A stretch of DNA of 38,734 bases from an uncultured Atopobiaceae bacterium (GTDB lineage Bacteria; Actinomycetota; Coriobacteriia; Coriobacteriales; Atopobiaceae). Numbering within the stretch: the stretch's first letter is position 1; each line of letters begins with the position of its first letter. The notes below the pieces were generated by a model. It was not told the DNA's origin and ran no database searches. It saw nothing but the letters and a program-made list of their open reading frames with translations. The translations under genes and the position numbers were made by a program. The stretch is taken from positions 1 through 38,734 of the forward strand of contig CALUHH010000023.1 of the NCBI GenBank assembly GCA_944320385.1, written 5' to 3'. Positions 16,784 through 25,033 of the stretch are shown here, piece after piece.

Positions 16784-18058
16784 CTACTCCTCGAGCCCGG
16801 CCAGCACCCTCCCAATCGCATGCGGAACACCGACCACGAGCGCGTTGCCCATGCAAAACGCGCGATGCCCGTCGGTCATGCCCGTGTTGGTCCATCCGCG
16901 AGGGAAACCCTGCAACTGGTCGAGCTCGTCAGGGACCAAGCGACGGTAGCGACCATCGGCGGTTTTGATCACGTGCTTGAAGCGCGAGGCGCCTCTTCCG
17001 CCCTCCCCCGTCAAGATGGTGCGAGAAGGGCGGTCGAGCGCGTCAGGGAACGCCATCGAACCCTCGGAGTACGTGTACTTAAAGCCAGTCTTTTTGTTAA
17101 CGCGCTCCTCGTGCTTGGCGCCCTTGAGATACTCCCACTGGGGCAGCTTATCAGGCTCGATATAGAACTCCTCCGGCACCTCGGCCTCGGAAACAAGCAC
17201 GTCTCCCAGGAACTTGCGCGGACCGTCATAGCGCTCGACAACCTTGCACGTTGCGACGTGCCCGTCCTGCATGACGCCAGCGTCCATGAACGGAGACACC
17301 TTGCCGCCCTTGTTGAAGTCGCGCGTGGCAATGTAGGGGTCATCGGGAACCTCCACGTGCCCAACGGAAGCAGGGTCCACCTCCTCGATGGGAAACGCCT
17401 GCGACATAAGCCCCGTGGAAATCTGAGCGTCGAGCTCCCACTCCTCGCCGGTTATTCGTGCGAGGATGTACGTGCGCTTGCGACGCTGGGGAAAGCCGTA
17501 CTCAGCACTGTTCACCACGCGCCACTCGACGGAATACCCCAGGTCATCAAAGCACGAAAGAATGATTGCAAAATCTCGGCCACGTTGACTGGCAGGACTC
17601 TTGAGCAGTCGATCGACGTTCTCGAGAAGAACATAGCGAGGATGCTTCAGTCTAAGGAAGCGATAGATGTCCCACCACAGAACACCTTTCTTGCCCTCGA
17701 TGCCGCCCGCCTGTGAAAGCGGCTTGGCAACGGAGTAGTCCTGGCAAGGAAAGCCCCCGACGACCATATCGACATCAGGGATGGCAATCTCGCCACGCTC
17801 ATACTTTTCTAGGACCTCGTGGATGTCCTCGTTCACCACCGAGTCCTCGCCAAAGCGCACCCTATAGCAGCGGGCGGCAAACTGCTTGGACTCGGTTCCG
17901 GGGGGCTCCCACTGATTGGCCCAAATGGTCTTGTACGGACCCGCGGACGGGAGATCCATCTGCGGCTCGTCGGGATTGTGATACCCCTCGAGACCCAGCC
18001 TAAACCCGCCGACACCCGCAAAGAGCTCGGCCACTCTGATGATCTTCTGTGACGACAC
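16784..18058 (-). CDS. DNA cytosine-5 methyltransferase
   Basis: A 424-aa C5-cytosine methyltransferase with the motifs in canonical order: I ELFAGVGGFRLGL (11-23), IV GGFPCQDYSVA with nucleophile C105, VI LLENVDRLL, VIII EYGFPQRRKRTYI, a target-recognition region of about 130 residues, and X MGNALVVGVP near the end. It is the modification half of a type II system with the upstream endonuclease; if that is Sau3AI-like, the expected product is GAT-5mC. The start is GTG with GGAGA upstream. Codon use and base composition are less GC-biased than in flanking housekeeping genes, suggesting acquisition. Confidence 0.92.
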   Translation of the reverse strand: MSSQKIIRVAELFAGVGGFRLGLEGYHNPDEPQMDLPSAGPYKTIWANQWEPPGTESKQFAARCYRVRFGEDSVVNEDIHEVLEKYERGEIAIPDVDMVVGGFPCQDYSVAKPLSQAGGIEGKKGVLWWDIYRFLRLKHPRYVLLENVDRLLKSPASQRGRDFAIILSCFDDLGYSVEWRVVNSAEYGFPQRRKRTYILARITGEEWELDAQISTGLMSQAFPIEEVDPASVGHVEVPDDPYIATRDFNKGGKVSPFMDAGVMQDGHVATCKVVERYDGPRKFLGDVLVSEAEVPEEFYIEPDKLPQWEYLKGAKHEERVNKKTGFKYTYSEGSMAFPDALDRPSRTILTGEGGRGASRFKHVIKTADGRYRRLVPDELDQLQGFPRGWTNTGMTDGHRAFCMGNALVVGVPHAIGRVLAGLEE

Positions 18059-18120
18059 GTTTCTCCATTCGCTGTCTGTGTCGCATTGCTAGATCATCAT
18101 AGACGATCGACCGGACAAGA

Positions 18121-19455
18121 TCAACTCTTCAGCACGCGCTCAATCTCTCCCTGCAGATAGCCCTGATTCAGCCAGAAGCATTTCTTCACGACTGGCGGCC
18201 CAAAGGGCTGTGGCTTCGTGTCCTTCTTAGTCTGGCCGTGAGGCCGCACATGGCAGCAGCGGTTCTCGCTCGACTTCACAGAAATGTCTGCCCTACCTTG
18301 GCGCACGTTTTCCTGCATTTGTTCGTAGCAGGCGCGAGCATCATCGAGGTCTCTCTCGGGCATCTGCCAGAAGCAGATGTCGCGAAGACGATACTCCCCC
18401 GCCTCATCCTCTCGATAGATGACAAAGAGATACTTCTGAGACAGGTAGCCAAGACAATCGGAGTTCTCGAAGGGGCGCTCCACAAGCTCAAAGTAGTCAA
18501 ACGCCGGAAAGGAAACCGCCTCCTTTGGCCGACCGTTTGCCCTCAATCGCAGCGTCTTGGGCTTGATGCCCGCCTTCTCGAACTCCTCGATCTTCTCGTC
18601 ATCTCCCACGCCAAGAATGCGGCGTGTAATCCTCGCACAGAGGTTCTTCGACCGTGACAAGCCAAACCTTCCGGCGAGCTCCTTCTCCGTGAGTCCGACA
18701 TAAGGAGCAAAACGTGCCCGAAGCAGGCAAAGCAGATCGAGCTCCCTCTCGTCCTCAGAGCGAGGAATCTGCCTCATCCCATCGATGATCTTGCGCTGAA
18801 TAGCCGTCATATACGACGCTTTGAGCGCCCAGGCCCGAGGCTTGGCGGGCACGTCCGAGAAGGGCTGCGAGCGCCTTACCGTTGAGTCCGCCGCCTTGGT
18901 GCAAGCCTCGAGGTACAACGTATCGCCGCCGGATATATCCTCCGCATGGCCAGATCTGACCTTCTCGACAACCGTTTCCCAGTCCCTCCGGATCTGCGGG
19001 ATGTCCTCTTCGGGCAATCCCCAACGAGCCGCAGCCTCAATGACGTAATCAAGCGCATTCTTGCCGGGCTCATAGAGATATGTGATGAGAAGGACGTCGC
19101 GCGCTTTTTTGAGGAACTGGCTGTGCTCAAAGTCCTCCTTCACGACACCGTCGTAGTCGATCATCGTAAAGACAAGGCGCTCCTTGGAGACGAGCTCGCC
19201 GCGAGAGTTTTTCTTGACGGGAGTAGTCTTGAGCTCAAGGCCGACCTCCGCAAAGTCCGGACTGGAGTCACTATTGAGGCCATACTTGAAGTAATACTCC
19301 TCGACCGCATTGCCGAAGGAGCCCCTGCGACGGCGAGTATCGGTGAGTTCCTCTACGTAGACGAAATCACGCAGCGTATGCCCAACAAGCCGCTGCGCAT
19401 ACTCGACAATCGACGTGACGTTGGTCGGGTCATAGCCCAGCTCGTCTTTGCTCAT
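18121..19455 (-). CDS. Sau3AI-like type II restriction endonuclease
   Basis: A 444-aa nuclease of the Sau3AI/MutH family. The N-terminal MutH-like domain has RRRGSFGNAVEEYYFKYGL followed by the PD-(D/E)xK residues D67 and E74-L-K76 (DFAEVGLELKTTPVK), spaced as in MutH and Sau3AI. The C-terminal half (from about residue 240) should be the second, non-catalytic MutH-like domain that Sau3AI uses as an allosteric site. GATC specificity is inferred from family. The ATG follows GGGAGG. The methyltransferase starts 62 nt downstream in the same direction. The promoter region abuts the 41-bp array. Confidence 0.85.
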   Translation of the reverse strand: MSKDELGYDPTNVTSIVEYAQRLVGHTLRDFVYVEELTDTRRRRGSFGNAVEEYYFKYGLNSDSSPDFAEVGLELKTTPVKKNSRGELVSKERLVFTMIDYDGVVKEDFEHSQFLKKARDVLLITYLYEPGKNALDYVIEAAARWGLPEEDIPQIRRDWETVVEKVRSGHAEDISGGDTLYLEACTKAADSTVRRSQPFSDVPAKPRAWALKASYMTAIQRKIIDGMRQIPRSEDERELDLLCLLRARFAPYVGLTEKELAGRFGLSRSKNLCARITRRILGVGDDEKIEEFEKAGIKPKTLRLRANGRPKEAVSFPAFDYFELVERPFENSDCLGYLSQKYLFVIYREDEAGEYRLRDICFWQMPERDLDDARACYEQMQENVRQGRADISVKSSENRCCHVRPHGQTKKDTKPQPFGPPVVKKCFWLNQGYLQGEIERVLKS

Positions 19456-19493
19456 GAGACCTCCCTCGAGTTATGTAGGACTTTACCCCATGT

Positions 19494-19890
19494 GCTTAAC
19501 AACTGCGACACATCCCGCGATTGGAGAGATGAGTGCTTAAAGAATCGGACCCATCCGGGCGGAGGGCTCGCTGGTGCTTAAAGATCGCGGCCTATCCGGA
19601 GCTGGGACGATGCCGTGCTTAAGAAATCGCTCCTATCCTGAGGCGGCTTGGCGGATAGCGTCGGATAGGGGCGGATATTACAGCAAATCGGGGGCTTCAG
19701 CGCCGAATGGGCGGGATTCCTTAAGCGAGAAGAACGTCCCGCCGCGGACGCGCCGCAATCTTTAAGCACCCGCACGCCCGCCGCCCGGATGCGCCGCAAT
19801 CCCTAAGCACCCGCACGCCCGCCGCCCGGACGCAGCGCCATCCCTAAGAACCCACGAGCCAAACCGCAAGACGAGCAGCAAACCCTAAGC
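19494..19890. repeat. Second mirror-symmetric array, 41-bp period
   Basis: Forward units start GCTTAA at 19494, 19535, 19576 and 19617. Reverse units end AAGC (AAGA in one) at 19726, 19767, 19808, 19849 and 19890, all at exact 41-bp steps. A degenerate reverse unit ends at 19684. The repeats resemble those of 5403-5727 (GCTTAA, ATCGCG-like core, TCCGG). The array fills most of the 476-nt divergent gap between the restriction gene and the HAD gene. Its first unit overlaps a possible restriction-gene -35, and its last unit ends 9 bp before TATACT, a likely HAD -10 (19899-19904). Confidence 0.9.
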
Positions 19891-19898
19891 CCACGCGC

Positions 19899-19904
19899 TA
19901 TACT
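19899..19904 (+). promoter_or_regulatory. Candidate -10 of the HAD gene
   Basis: TATACT, 28 nt before the ATG. The -35 position would fall inside the last unit of the 41-bp array. Confidence 0.4.
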
Positions 19905-19931
19905 TCCGCCAAGAAAGCAGAGGAGGCCACC

Positions 19932-20540
19932 ATGGACAACCGCGTGAAGAACGTCATCTTCGACATGGGCGGCGTGCTCATGAACTTCGACGGCCCGTAC
20001 TTCTCGAGCCTGTTCACGGACACCCCCGAGGACGCGGCGCTGCTCAACCAGGCGCTCTTTGGCTCGACGATGTGGTCGCTGCTGGACTCCGGCACCATCA
20101 CGCACGAGACCATGCGCCGCTACGCCGCCCACCACCTGCCCGAGCGCCTGCACCCCAACCTGGACAAGTGCTTCGGGCACTGGCCCGAGCACTCCGAGCC
20201 CTTCGAGGAGACCAACGACCTCGCCATCCGCCTCAAGTCCGAAGGCTATGGCATCTACCTGCTCTCCAACGCCAACACCAACATCATGCAGCAGCTCGGC
20301 CGCGCACCGGCATGCCGCTTCCTGGACGGCATCGTAGTCTCCGCAGAGGAGCGCCTGATGAAGCCCGACCCAGCCATCTTCCGCCTGCTCTGCGACCGCT
20401 TTGACCTGGCGCCCGAGGAGTGCATCTTCGTTGACGACAACGAGGACAACTGCATCGGCGCGCGCACGGCGGGCATGCACGCGTTCCACTTCATCGGCAA
20501 CGCCAACGAGCTCGAGGCAACCATCCGCCTCCTGAGCTAG
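19932..20540 (+). CDS. HAD-superfamily phosphatase, YihX-like
   Basis: A 202-aa HAD subfamily IA hydrolase. Motif I is VIFDMGGVL, with the second Asp replaced by Gly as in YihX-type members (FDLGNV). Motif II is LLSNANT, motif III MKPDPAIF and motif IV IFVDDNEDNCIGARTAG. E. coli YihX acts on alpha-glucose 1-phosphate; the substrate here is open. The ATG follows AGAGGAGG. It is divergent from the restriction-modification genes across the repeat array, and followed by the palindrome array of the Fic gene. Confidence 0.85.
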   Translation: MDNRVKNVIFDMGGVLMNFDGPYFSSLFTDTPEDAALLNQALFGSTMWSLLDSGTITHETMRRYAAHHLPERLHPNLDKCFGHWPEHSEPFEETNDLAIRLKSEGYGIYLLSNANTNIMQQLGRAPACRFLDGIVVSAEERLMKPDPAIFRLLCDRFDLAPEECIFVDDNEDNCIGARTAGMHAFHFIGNANELEATIRLLS

Positions 20541-20724
20541 CGACAACAAAACTCCAGCCACTTTCCGATAGGACGGGCAACCTTCCACACTATCGGAAAG
20601 AATCGTCAAATTCTTTCCGAGAGGTCGCCCCAACGTTCTCCCTATCGAAAAGAATTCCCATTTTCTTTCCGATAGACTAGGATAATATCTTCCTATCAGC
20701 AAGAATGCATTTCTTTTTCTACAG
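20538..20724. promoter_or_regulatory. Array of palindromic operators upstream of the Fic gene
   Basis: Half-sites CTATCGGAAAGAAT and the reverse ATTCTTTCCGATAG alternate: 20561-20571 (reverse), 20590-20603 (forward), 20610-20623 (reverse), 20642-20655 (forward), 20662-20675 (reverse), 20693-20706 (forward, degenerate). They form palindromes with centre-to-centre period about 52 bp; both clear ones have 20 bp between half-site starts. The last degenerate copy runs into the AGGAGGAG ribosome site. The Fic protein has a C-terminal winged-helix, so autoregulation is a reasonable guess. Confidence 0.7.
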
Positions 20725-20732
20725 GAGGAGCC

Positions 20733-21986
20733 GTGGCCTACCCCACTCTAGAAAAGCTCTTCTACATGGACGCGTCCTCCGAGCGGCTCCAGCATCACGA
20801 GGAGCAACTCAAGCTGCGCCTCGAAAGCGAGTCGACCTTCAGGACGGGCATCGAGCTTGAGAATGGGGAGCTCTTCTGCGCCGTCCCGCGCGAGCTTTCC
20901 CTAGCCAATGAGCTCGTGCTCCGCCGCGAGCGTCGGGTCTCGGCACTCTGGCGCTCACTTCCCACCGTCGCCCTCGGGGCATATCTGCGTGGACTCATCC
21001 TCGATGAGGTGGTATCCAGCAACGAGATAGAGGGGGTGCACAGCACACGCCGGCAAATAGAAATCGCTCTCGAGTCAGCCGAGTCTGCGGAGATAGGCAC
21101 GGAGGGGGCGGCAGAGAGGGGGCATGCACCCTTTAGCGAGTTCGCCCTTCTCTACCTTGGCCTCACCGATCGGGACAACCCTCCCGCCCAGCCCCAGACG
21201 CCCCTGCATATCCGGAGCATCTACGACGCAATCGTGCGCGATGCGCTCGACAAGAGGAACCGCGTCGCACCCGGGCACTTTCGCACCGGACCAGTCGTCA
21301 TCGAGGACCATCGTGGAAAAGAGCTACATCGAGGGGTAAACACCGAGTCAAAGATCGTCGACCTTCTCACTCAGATGATCGCGCTCGAGCAGTCAGTCGA
21401 CATCCCCGAGATTTACAGCGCGCTTCTCGCCCACTTTCTCTTCGAGTACATCCACCCCTTCTACGACGGCAACGGTCGAACGGGCCGTTACCTGCTCGCG
21501 CTCAGCCTCAGCCGCCCCCTGTCCACGGCAACGGTCCTCTCCCTCTCTCGAATCATCGCGGAGAATAAGGCCCCCTATTGCAAGGCCTTTGACGTCACGG
21601 AGCGAAGGCTCAACTGCTCTGAGGCCACGCACTTCGTCATGGCCATGCTCGATCTCATCGGCAAGGCTCAGGAGCAGATCATCGAGGATCTGGAGGACAA
21701 GGGAGCGGCGCTCATAAGGCTGAGCCAGCAGGTCAATCAACTCGACGAAAGCTATACAGATCGCGAGCGTGACCTCCTTTTCTACCTTGGACAGGTCACT
21801 CTGTTCGGAGCCTTTGGAGAGACAAAAATGGCAGAGGCCGCAGACTATCTCAACGTCTCGGCCCCAACGGCAAGAAAGACCTTCGAGTCTCTGTCCTGTC
21901 GCGACCTGCTTGTCAGGGTCTCGGAGCGCCCTGCGATCTACCGCCTGTCCAGGCTGGGGAAGGAAGCCCTGGACATACCAGACTAG
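20733..21986 (+). CDS. Fic-family protein with inhibitory motif and C-terminal winged helix
   Basis: A 417-aa Fic protein. The catalytic motif HPFYDGNGRTGR at 241-252 is complete, so AMP transfer from ATP to a protein hydroxyl is expected. SNEIEG at 96-101 is the class II inhibitory motif (S/TxxxE-G/N) that blocks the ATP site until relieved. The last 70 residues (TKMAEAADYLNVSAPTARKTFESL) form a winged-helix DNA-binding domain. GTG start with AGGAGGAG 3 nt upstream. Its stop CTAG is shared on the opposite strand with the stop of the toxin gene. Targets unknown. Confidence 0.9.
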   Translation: MAYPTLEKLFYMDASSERLQHHEEQLKLRLESESTFRTGIELENGELFCAVPRELSLANELVLRRERRVSALWRSLPTVALGAYLRGLILDEVVSSNEIEGVHSTRRQIEIALESAESAEIGTEGAAERGHAPFSEFALLYLGLTDRDNPPAQPQTPLHIRSIYDAIVRDALDKRNRVAPGHFRTGPVVIEDHRGKELHRGVNTESKIVDLLTQMIALEQSVDIPEIYSALLAHFLFEYIHPFYDGNGRTGRYLLALSLSRPLSTATVLSLSRIIAENKAPYCKAFDVTERRLNCSEATHFVMAMLDLIGKAQEQIIEDLEDKGAALIRLSQQVNQLDESYTDRERDLLFYLGQVTLFGAFGETKMAEAADYLNVSAPTARKTFESLSCRDLLVRVSERPAIYRLSRLGKEALDIPD

Positions 21987-22001
21987 CTCGGTAGCTCCAC
22001 G
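21976..22001 (+). repeat. 26-nt direct repeat, left copy
   Basis: Begins TACCAGACTAGCTCGG. It matches 22626-22651 at 24 of 26 bases, exactly 650 bp apart. It contains the stops of both Fic (plus) and toxin (minus). Confidence 0.85.
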
Positions 22002-22297
22002 AAAGAGAACCTCCGCCGCGGGTCCCCCGCCGTCCACTCGATATCAAAGATGATCACCTCGCGGGCGTCATCATCCTTGAGGTAGTACAAGGTGAACGGC
22101 GTATCGGGAAGGGGCAGGAACCGACAGGGAAACGGCGGCCGCGCCGCCGCATAATCCGGATTGTGCTGAGGCCCCGCACTCGGGTACTCCCCCAGCATCT
22201 CGGCCACGTCCTCGATGCGCCTCAGCACGCGCTCGCTCGTAACGTTCTCGATGATGAACGCCTCGGCGTACTCCGTGATCTTGACGCTGTACGCCAT
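21983..22297 (-). CDS. RelE/ParE-family toxin
   Basis: A 104-aa protein with the RelE/ParE layout: SVKITEYAEAFIIENVTSERVLRRIEDVAEML (two helices after the first strand), a FPCRFLPLPDTPFTLYYL strand pair, and EVIIFDIEWTAGDPRRRFSF. Members cleave mRNA on the ribosome or poison gyrase; which one is not visible. It starts 3 nt after the antitoxin stop. Its TAG overlaps the Fic TAG within CTAG. Confidence 0.8.
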   Translation of the reverse strand: MAYSVKITEYAEAFIIENVTSERVLRRIEDVAEMLGEYPSAGPQHNPDYAAARPPFPCRFLPLPDTPFTLYYLKDDDAREVIIFDIEWTAGDPRRRFSFVELPS

Positions 22298-22300
22298 GTG

Positions 22301-22588
22301 CTACCAGCCCTTCTCCGCGCGAATCTGGGCAAAGGCAGACGCCGCGTCAGACACTTTCCCGTCCTGGACGTCCTGATAGCCACGCAGCAGTCCGGCATAG
22401 ACGCTCAGCTCGCGTTCGCGCACCTCCTCCCTGAAGGAGAGAGCACGGTCAAAGGCCTCCGCATCCATGACCACAACGGCGCTCTTGCCGTTTCGCGTGA
22501 GGTACAGAGGCTCTTGCGTCTCGGAAAGACGGGCGATGACCTCGCTCTGGTTCCTATTGAAGTCAGAAAGTGAAGTGACCGCCGGCAT
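22301..22588 (-). CDS. Phd/YefM-family antitoxin
   Basis: A 95-aa antitoxin. The N-terminal Phd/YefM DNA-binding fold shows SLSDFNRNQSEVIARLSETQEPLYLTRNGKSAVVVMDAEAFDRAL. The C-terminal tail (about 60-95) should wrap the toxin. The chosen ATG has GGAGGT 6 nt upstream; an ATG five codons earlier would place that site inside the gene. It is the first gene of the pair, behind a palindromic operator. Confidence 0.88.
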   Translation of the reverse strand: MPAVTSLSDFNRNQSEVIARLSETQEPLYLTRNGKSAVVVMDAEAFDRALSFREEVRERELSVYAGLLRGYQDVQDGKVSDAASAFAQIRAEKGW

Positions 22589-22610
22589 CAGGCACCTCCG
22601 CATGAGATTA

Positions 22611-22626
22611 ACAGTAAATATACTGT
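22611..22626. promoter_or_regulatory. Operator of the toxin-antitoxin pair
   Basis: ACAGTAAATATACTGT is an inverted repeat (ACAGTA / TACTGT, 4-nt centre), 22 nt before the antitoxin start. This is the usual place for Phd/YefM autorepression. Confidence 0.65.
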
Positions 22627-22651
22627 ACCAGACTAGCTCGGCAGCCCCACG
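22626..22651 (+). repeat. 26-nt direct repeat, right copy
   Basis: Begins TACCAGACTAGCTCGG; the partner is 21976-22001. It encodes the last codons (VGLPS, stop) of the kinase gene, as the left copy encodes VELPS, stop of the toxin. Confidence 0.85.
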
Positions 22652-23865
22652 CTCAGAAGCACGACCCACACCACAAAGATGCCGAGAAGAACCAGCAGCC
22701 CCCGACGCTTCTCCTCGCGCACGGTGAGCCGCGCGAGCGCGGGGAAGCGCCGGCGCAGCCGCCGTCGATCGAGCAGCAGGTAACCGCCGATCACGCTCAT
22801 GAGCGGGATGATGACAAAGTACGAGACGGCCATCAGCCAGAGCGGGTAGCCGGCAACGGAGGGCACGGGGTTGAGGAACCCGCCGACGCACCCCACGCAC
22901 AGCAGGACGACCACGCAGGTCACCGCCACGTTCCACGCCACGCCGACCCAACTCGGCATCCGCTCGAGCCAGGGCCGGCGGTCGGGCCGAGAAGAACGCG
23001 GAGGCTCAAAGGTCGGCGGCTCGAGCTCGGACGGCGCGCTCTTCTCGGCCTGCGACTCAACGGCGAGAAACGCGTCGCGCAGCTCCCGCGCCGATCCGTA
23101 GCGCGCCGCAGGGTCGAGCTGGGTCGCCCGCGCGATCACCGCTCGCAGCCCCTCCGGAACGCCCGCGCCGGCGAAGCCTCCCTCGCGGTCCGCCGCCCGG
23201 GGCTCGCGCCCGGTCACGCAGAAGAAGAGCAGCATGCCGAGGGCGTACACGTCGCTCGTCACGTCGGTCTGCCCAAAGCCAAACTGCTCCGGTGGCGCGT
23301 ACGAGCGCGTGCCAAAGTGAGCGGTGTCCTGCTCGGCACCCTCGCGCCACGTCCGAGCGATCCCCAGGTCGATGAGGGTAACGCCGCCCGGGGACACCAT
23401 GACGTTGCTGGGCTTGAGGTCGCGGTGGATGACGGGCGGGTCAAGCCGCTCGTGCAGCTCGCTCACCGCGTCGCAGAGCTCGGGAAAGACGCGACGCGCA
23501 AGCTCGAGGCGCGCGGACGGCCCCTTGCGCTCCCCCACGCATGCCGCGAGCGTCTGCCCCGGAACCCACTCCATCACCACCACGAGGTCGCCGTCGCGGC
23601 GATGGCACTCCAGCAGGCGCGGCAGGTGAGCAAGGCAGACCCCGCGACGCTGCGCCGCGAAGACCTCCTCGTACGCACCGCCCAGACCGGTCTCCCCACC
23701 GATGCGCTTGCGCACAAACGGCCCCAGCTCGGCGCCGTTCTCGCCGCGGAAGAACACGCGCTCGGTGGTCTCGAGCGGCCCCTGCTTGAGCACCGCGTCA
23801 ACGCGGTAGCAGGCGTCGCGCTCGAGGGCGGCGAGGTAGCTGGCGAGTTCGTCTTCCGTGTTCAT
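22633..23865 (-). CDS. Membrane-anchored Ser/Thr protein kinase
   Basis: A 410-aa Hanks-type kinase. The catalytic loop is HRDLKPSNV (about 146-154), the metal loop is DLG in LIDLGIAR instead of DFG, and FGTRSYAPPEQF is the activation segment/APE region; VRKRI should hold the ATP-anchoring lysine. The kinase domain ends near residue 270. A Pro-rich linker and three hydrophobic segments (about 306-330, 339-364, 389-409) follow, so the catalytic part is cytoplasmic with a C-terminal membrane anchor; no extracellular PASTA repeats. The adjoining XRE-type gene upstream is likely in the same operon. Confidence 0.88.
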   Translation of the reverse strand: MNTEDELASYLAALERDACYRVDAVLKQGPLETTERVFFRGENGAELGPFVRKRIGGETGLGGAYEEVFAAQRRGVCLAHLPRLLECHRRDGDLVVVMEWVPGQTLAACVGERKGPSARLELARRVFPELCDAVSELHERLDPPVIHRDLKPSNVMVSPGGVTLIDLGIARTWREGAEQDTAHFGTRSYAPPEQFGFGQTDVTSDVYALGMLLFFCVTGREPRAADREGGFAGAGVPEGLRAVIARATQLDPAARYGSARELRDAFLAVESQAEKSAPSELEPPTFEPPRSSRPDRRPWLERMPSWVGVAWNVAVTCVVVLLCVGCVGGFLNPVPSVAGYPLWLMAVSYFVIIPLMSVIGGYLLLDRRRLRRRFPALARLTVREEKRRGLLVLLGIFVVWVVLLSVGLPS

Positions 23866-23927
23866 GCGCCCATCCTAGCAGAGCCGGCGGACGACGTTGC
23901 CGCGAGCAGGCCCCGCCGCCCGCCCGA

Positions 23928-24347
23928 CTAGCAGATCGTGCGCTCTCCGAAGCGGTAGAGCTCCTCGTTGACCTTCTGCAAGGAGCACCCGCGGTCCAGG
24001 CAGAAGATGATGATCGCGTCGCGACGGTCCTTGCAGTAGAGCTCGCTCGCCCCGGCGGCCGTGAGCGCGCGGTTGGTCTCGCGCAGGGTGAGCGCCATGG
24101 CAAAGGCGATCTGCAGAACCTTGTCGCGGCTGGGGTGGCGCGTCCCCTTGAAGATCTGGTAGCCAAAGGTGTCGTTGAGGTCGGCCATGCGCACCACGCG
24201 CGACCGCTCGAGGCCCTTCTCCTCGAGCAGCTGCTGGAGGTACTCGGCCAGCGTGCGCGTGCCGGGCTTGTTCTGCTCGAGGTACCCCTCAAGGCTCGAG
24301 GTGCTCAGCAGCTCGTCAAGCAGCTCCTCCGTCAAGCGCTCGGCCAT
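23928..24347 (-). CDS. XRE-type helix-turn-helix protein paired with the kinase
   Basis: A 139-aa protein. Residues about 30-95 form a Cro/C1-like helix-turn-helix (TLAEYLQQLLEEKGLERSRV, then DTFGYQIFKGTRHPSRDKV). The C-terminal part (LYCKDRRDAIIIFCLDRGCSLQKVNEELYRFGE) is a conserved tail with two Cys. GAGGAGGT lies just before the ATG. The kinase follows after 62 nt on the same strand, so it may be regulator or substrate of that kinase; neither is shown. Confidence 0.75.
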   Translation of the reverse strand: MAERLTEELLDELLSTSSLEGYLEQNKPGTRTLAEYLQQLLEEKGLERSRVVRMADLNDTFGYQIFKGTRHPSRDKVLQIAFAMALTLRETNRALTAAGASELYCKDRRDAIIIFCLDRGCSLQKVNEELYRFGERTIC

Positions 24348-24514
24348 GTGACCTCCTCTCGCACCGCCTCAGGGGGCGCACTGATGCGACGCAGCATACC
24401 TTTCCTAACGCGCAAAACTGGCCAACAGGGAAAACGTGACGCCTCCCCCAGAGAAGGCATACTGCGTCCGCGCTTCCCCGAGGATAGCAATTCTGCAATT
24501 ACAGAACGGCGGTC

Positions 24515-25033
24515 CTACGCCACCGGGAACGTCGCCTCGGCGAGGATGGTGTCATCAAACGAGATGAGCTCCTTGACCTCCACCGTGACGTCGGACCCAT
24601 CGTCCAGGCTGTACGCCATGCGCGCGCTCGTCGTGGCGCCGGGCTTGATCTCCGCGAGGTAGCCGTTGCCCAGGTCATCCAACACGACGGCGGTCTCAAG
24701 CTGCACACCATTCTGGAACGCCTTCTGAGAGCATGCAACGGCAAACGACGTTGCATCGTCGGAGTTGTTCGTGAAGGTGTAGTCGACGATGATGGCCGGC
24801 TTACCCTCGTAGTCGGTCGTGACCGTGGAGCCGTCGATGGTCACGACGTACTTGGACGACGCCTGCTCCTCCGCGGGCTGCTCCGTCTGCTCCTCCGCGG
24901 GCTGCTCCGCCGCGGGGGCGTCATCGCCGGCATCGCTGCCGTTGCAGCCCGCCAGCGCAAGCGGCGACGTCGCAGCAACAAGAGCGAGCGTCACGACCAG
25001 CGCGCGGCTACCAAACGTACGGGGCTTCCTCAT
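24515..25033 (-). CDS. Lipoprotein with DUF5067-like domain
   Basis: A 172-aa secreted lipoprotein. The signal peptide ends in lipobox LALAGC, with lipidated Cys30. An acidic linker with repeated PAEEQ follows (about 40-60). The remaining 110 residues form an immunoglobulin-like DUF5067 domain (VVTIDGSTVTTDYEGKPAIIVDYTFTNNSDDATSF). Such proteins are common in Gram-positive gut bacteria; function unknown. The ATG at 25033 is favoured over a GTG three codons earlier, because AAGGTGG lies upstream of it. Confidence 0.82.
   Translation of the reverse strand: MRKPRTFGSRALVVTLALVAATSPLALAGCNGSDAGDDAPAAEQPAEEQTEQPAEEQASSKYVVTIDGSTVTTDYEGKPAIIVDYTFTNNSDDATSFAVACSQKAFQNGVQLETAVVLDDLGNGYLAEIKPGATTSARMAYSLDDGSDVTVEVKELISFDDTILAEATFPVA

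Noticed and set aside
24491..24506. TTCTG / CAGAA inverted repeat as terminator of the lipoprotein gene
   Set aside because: Only a 5-bp stem and no T-run; too weak to call.
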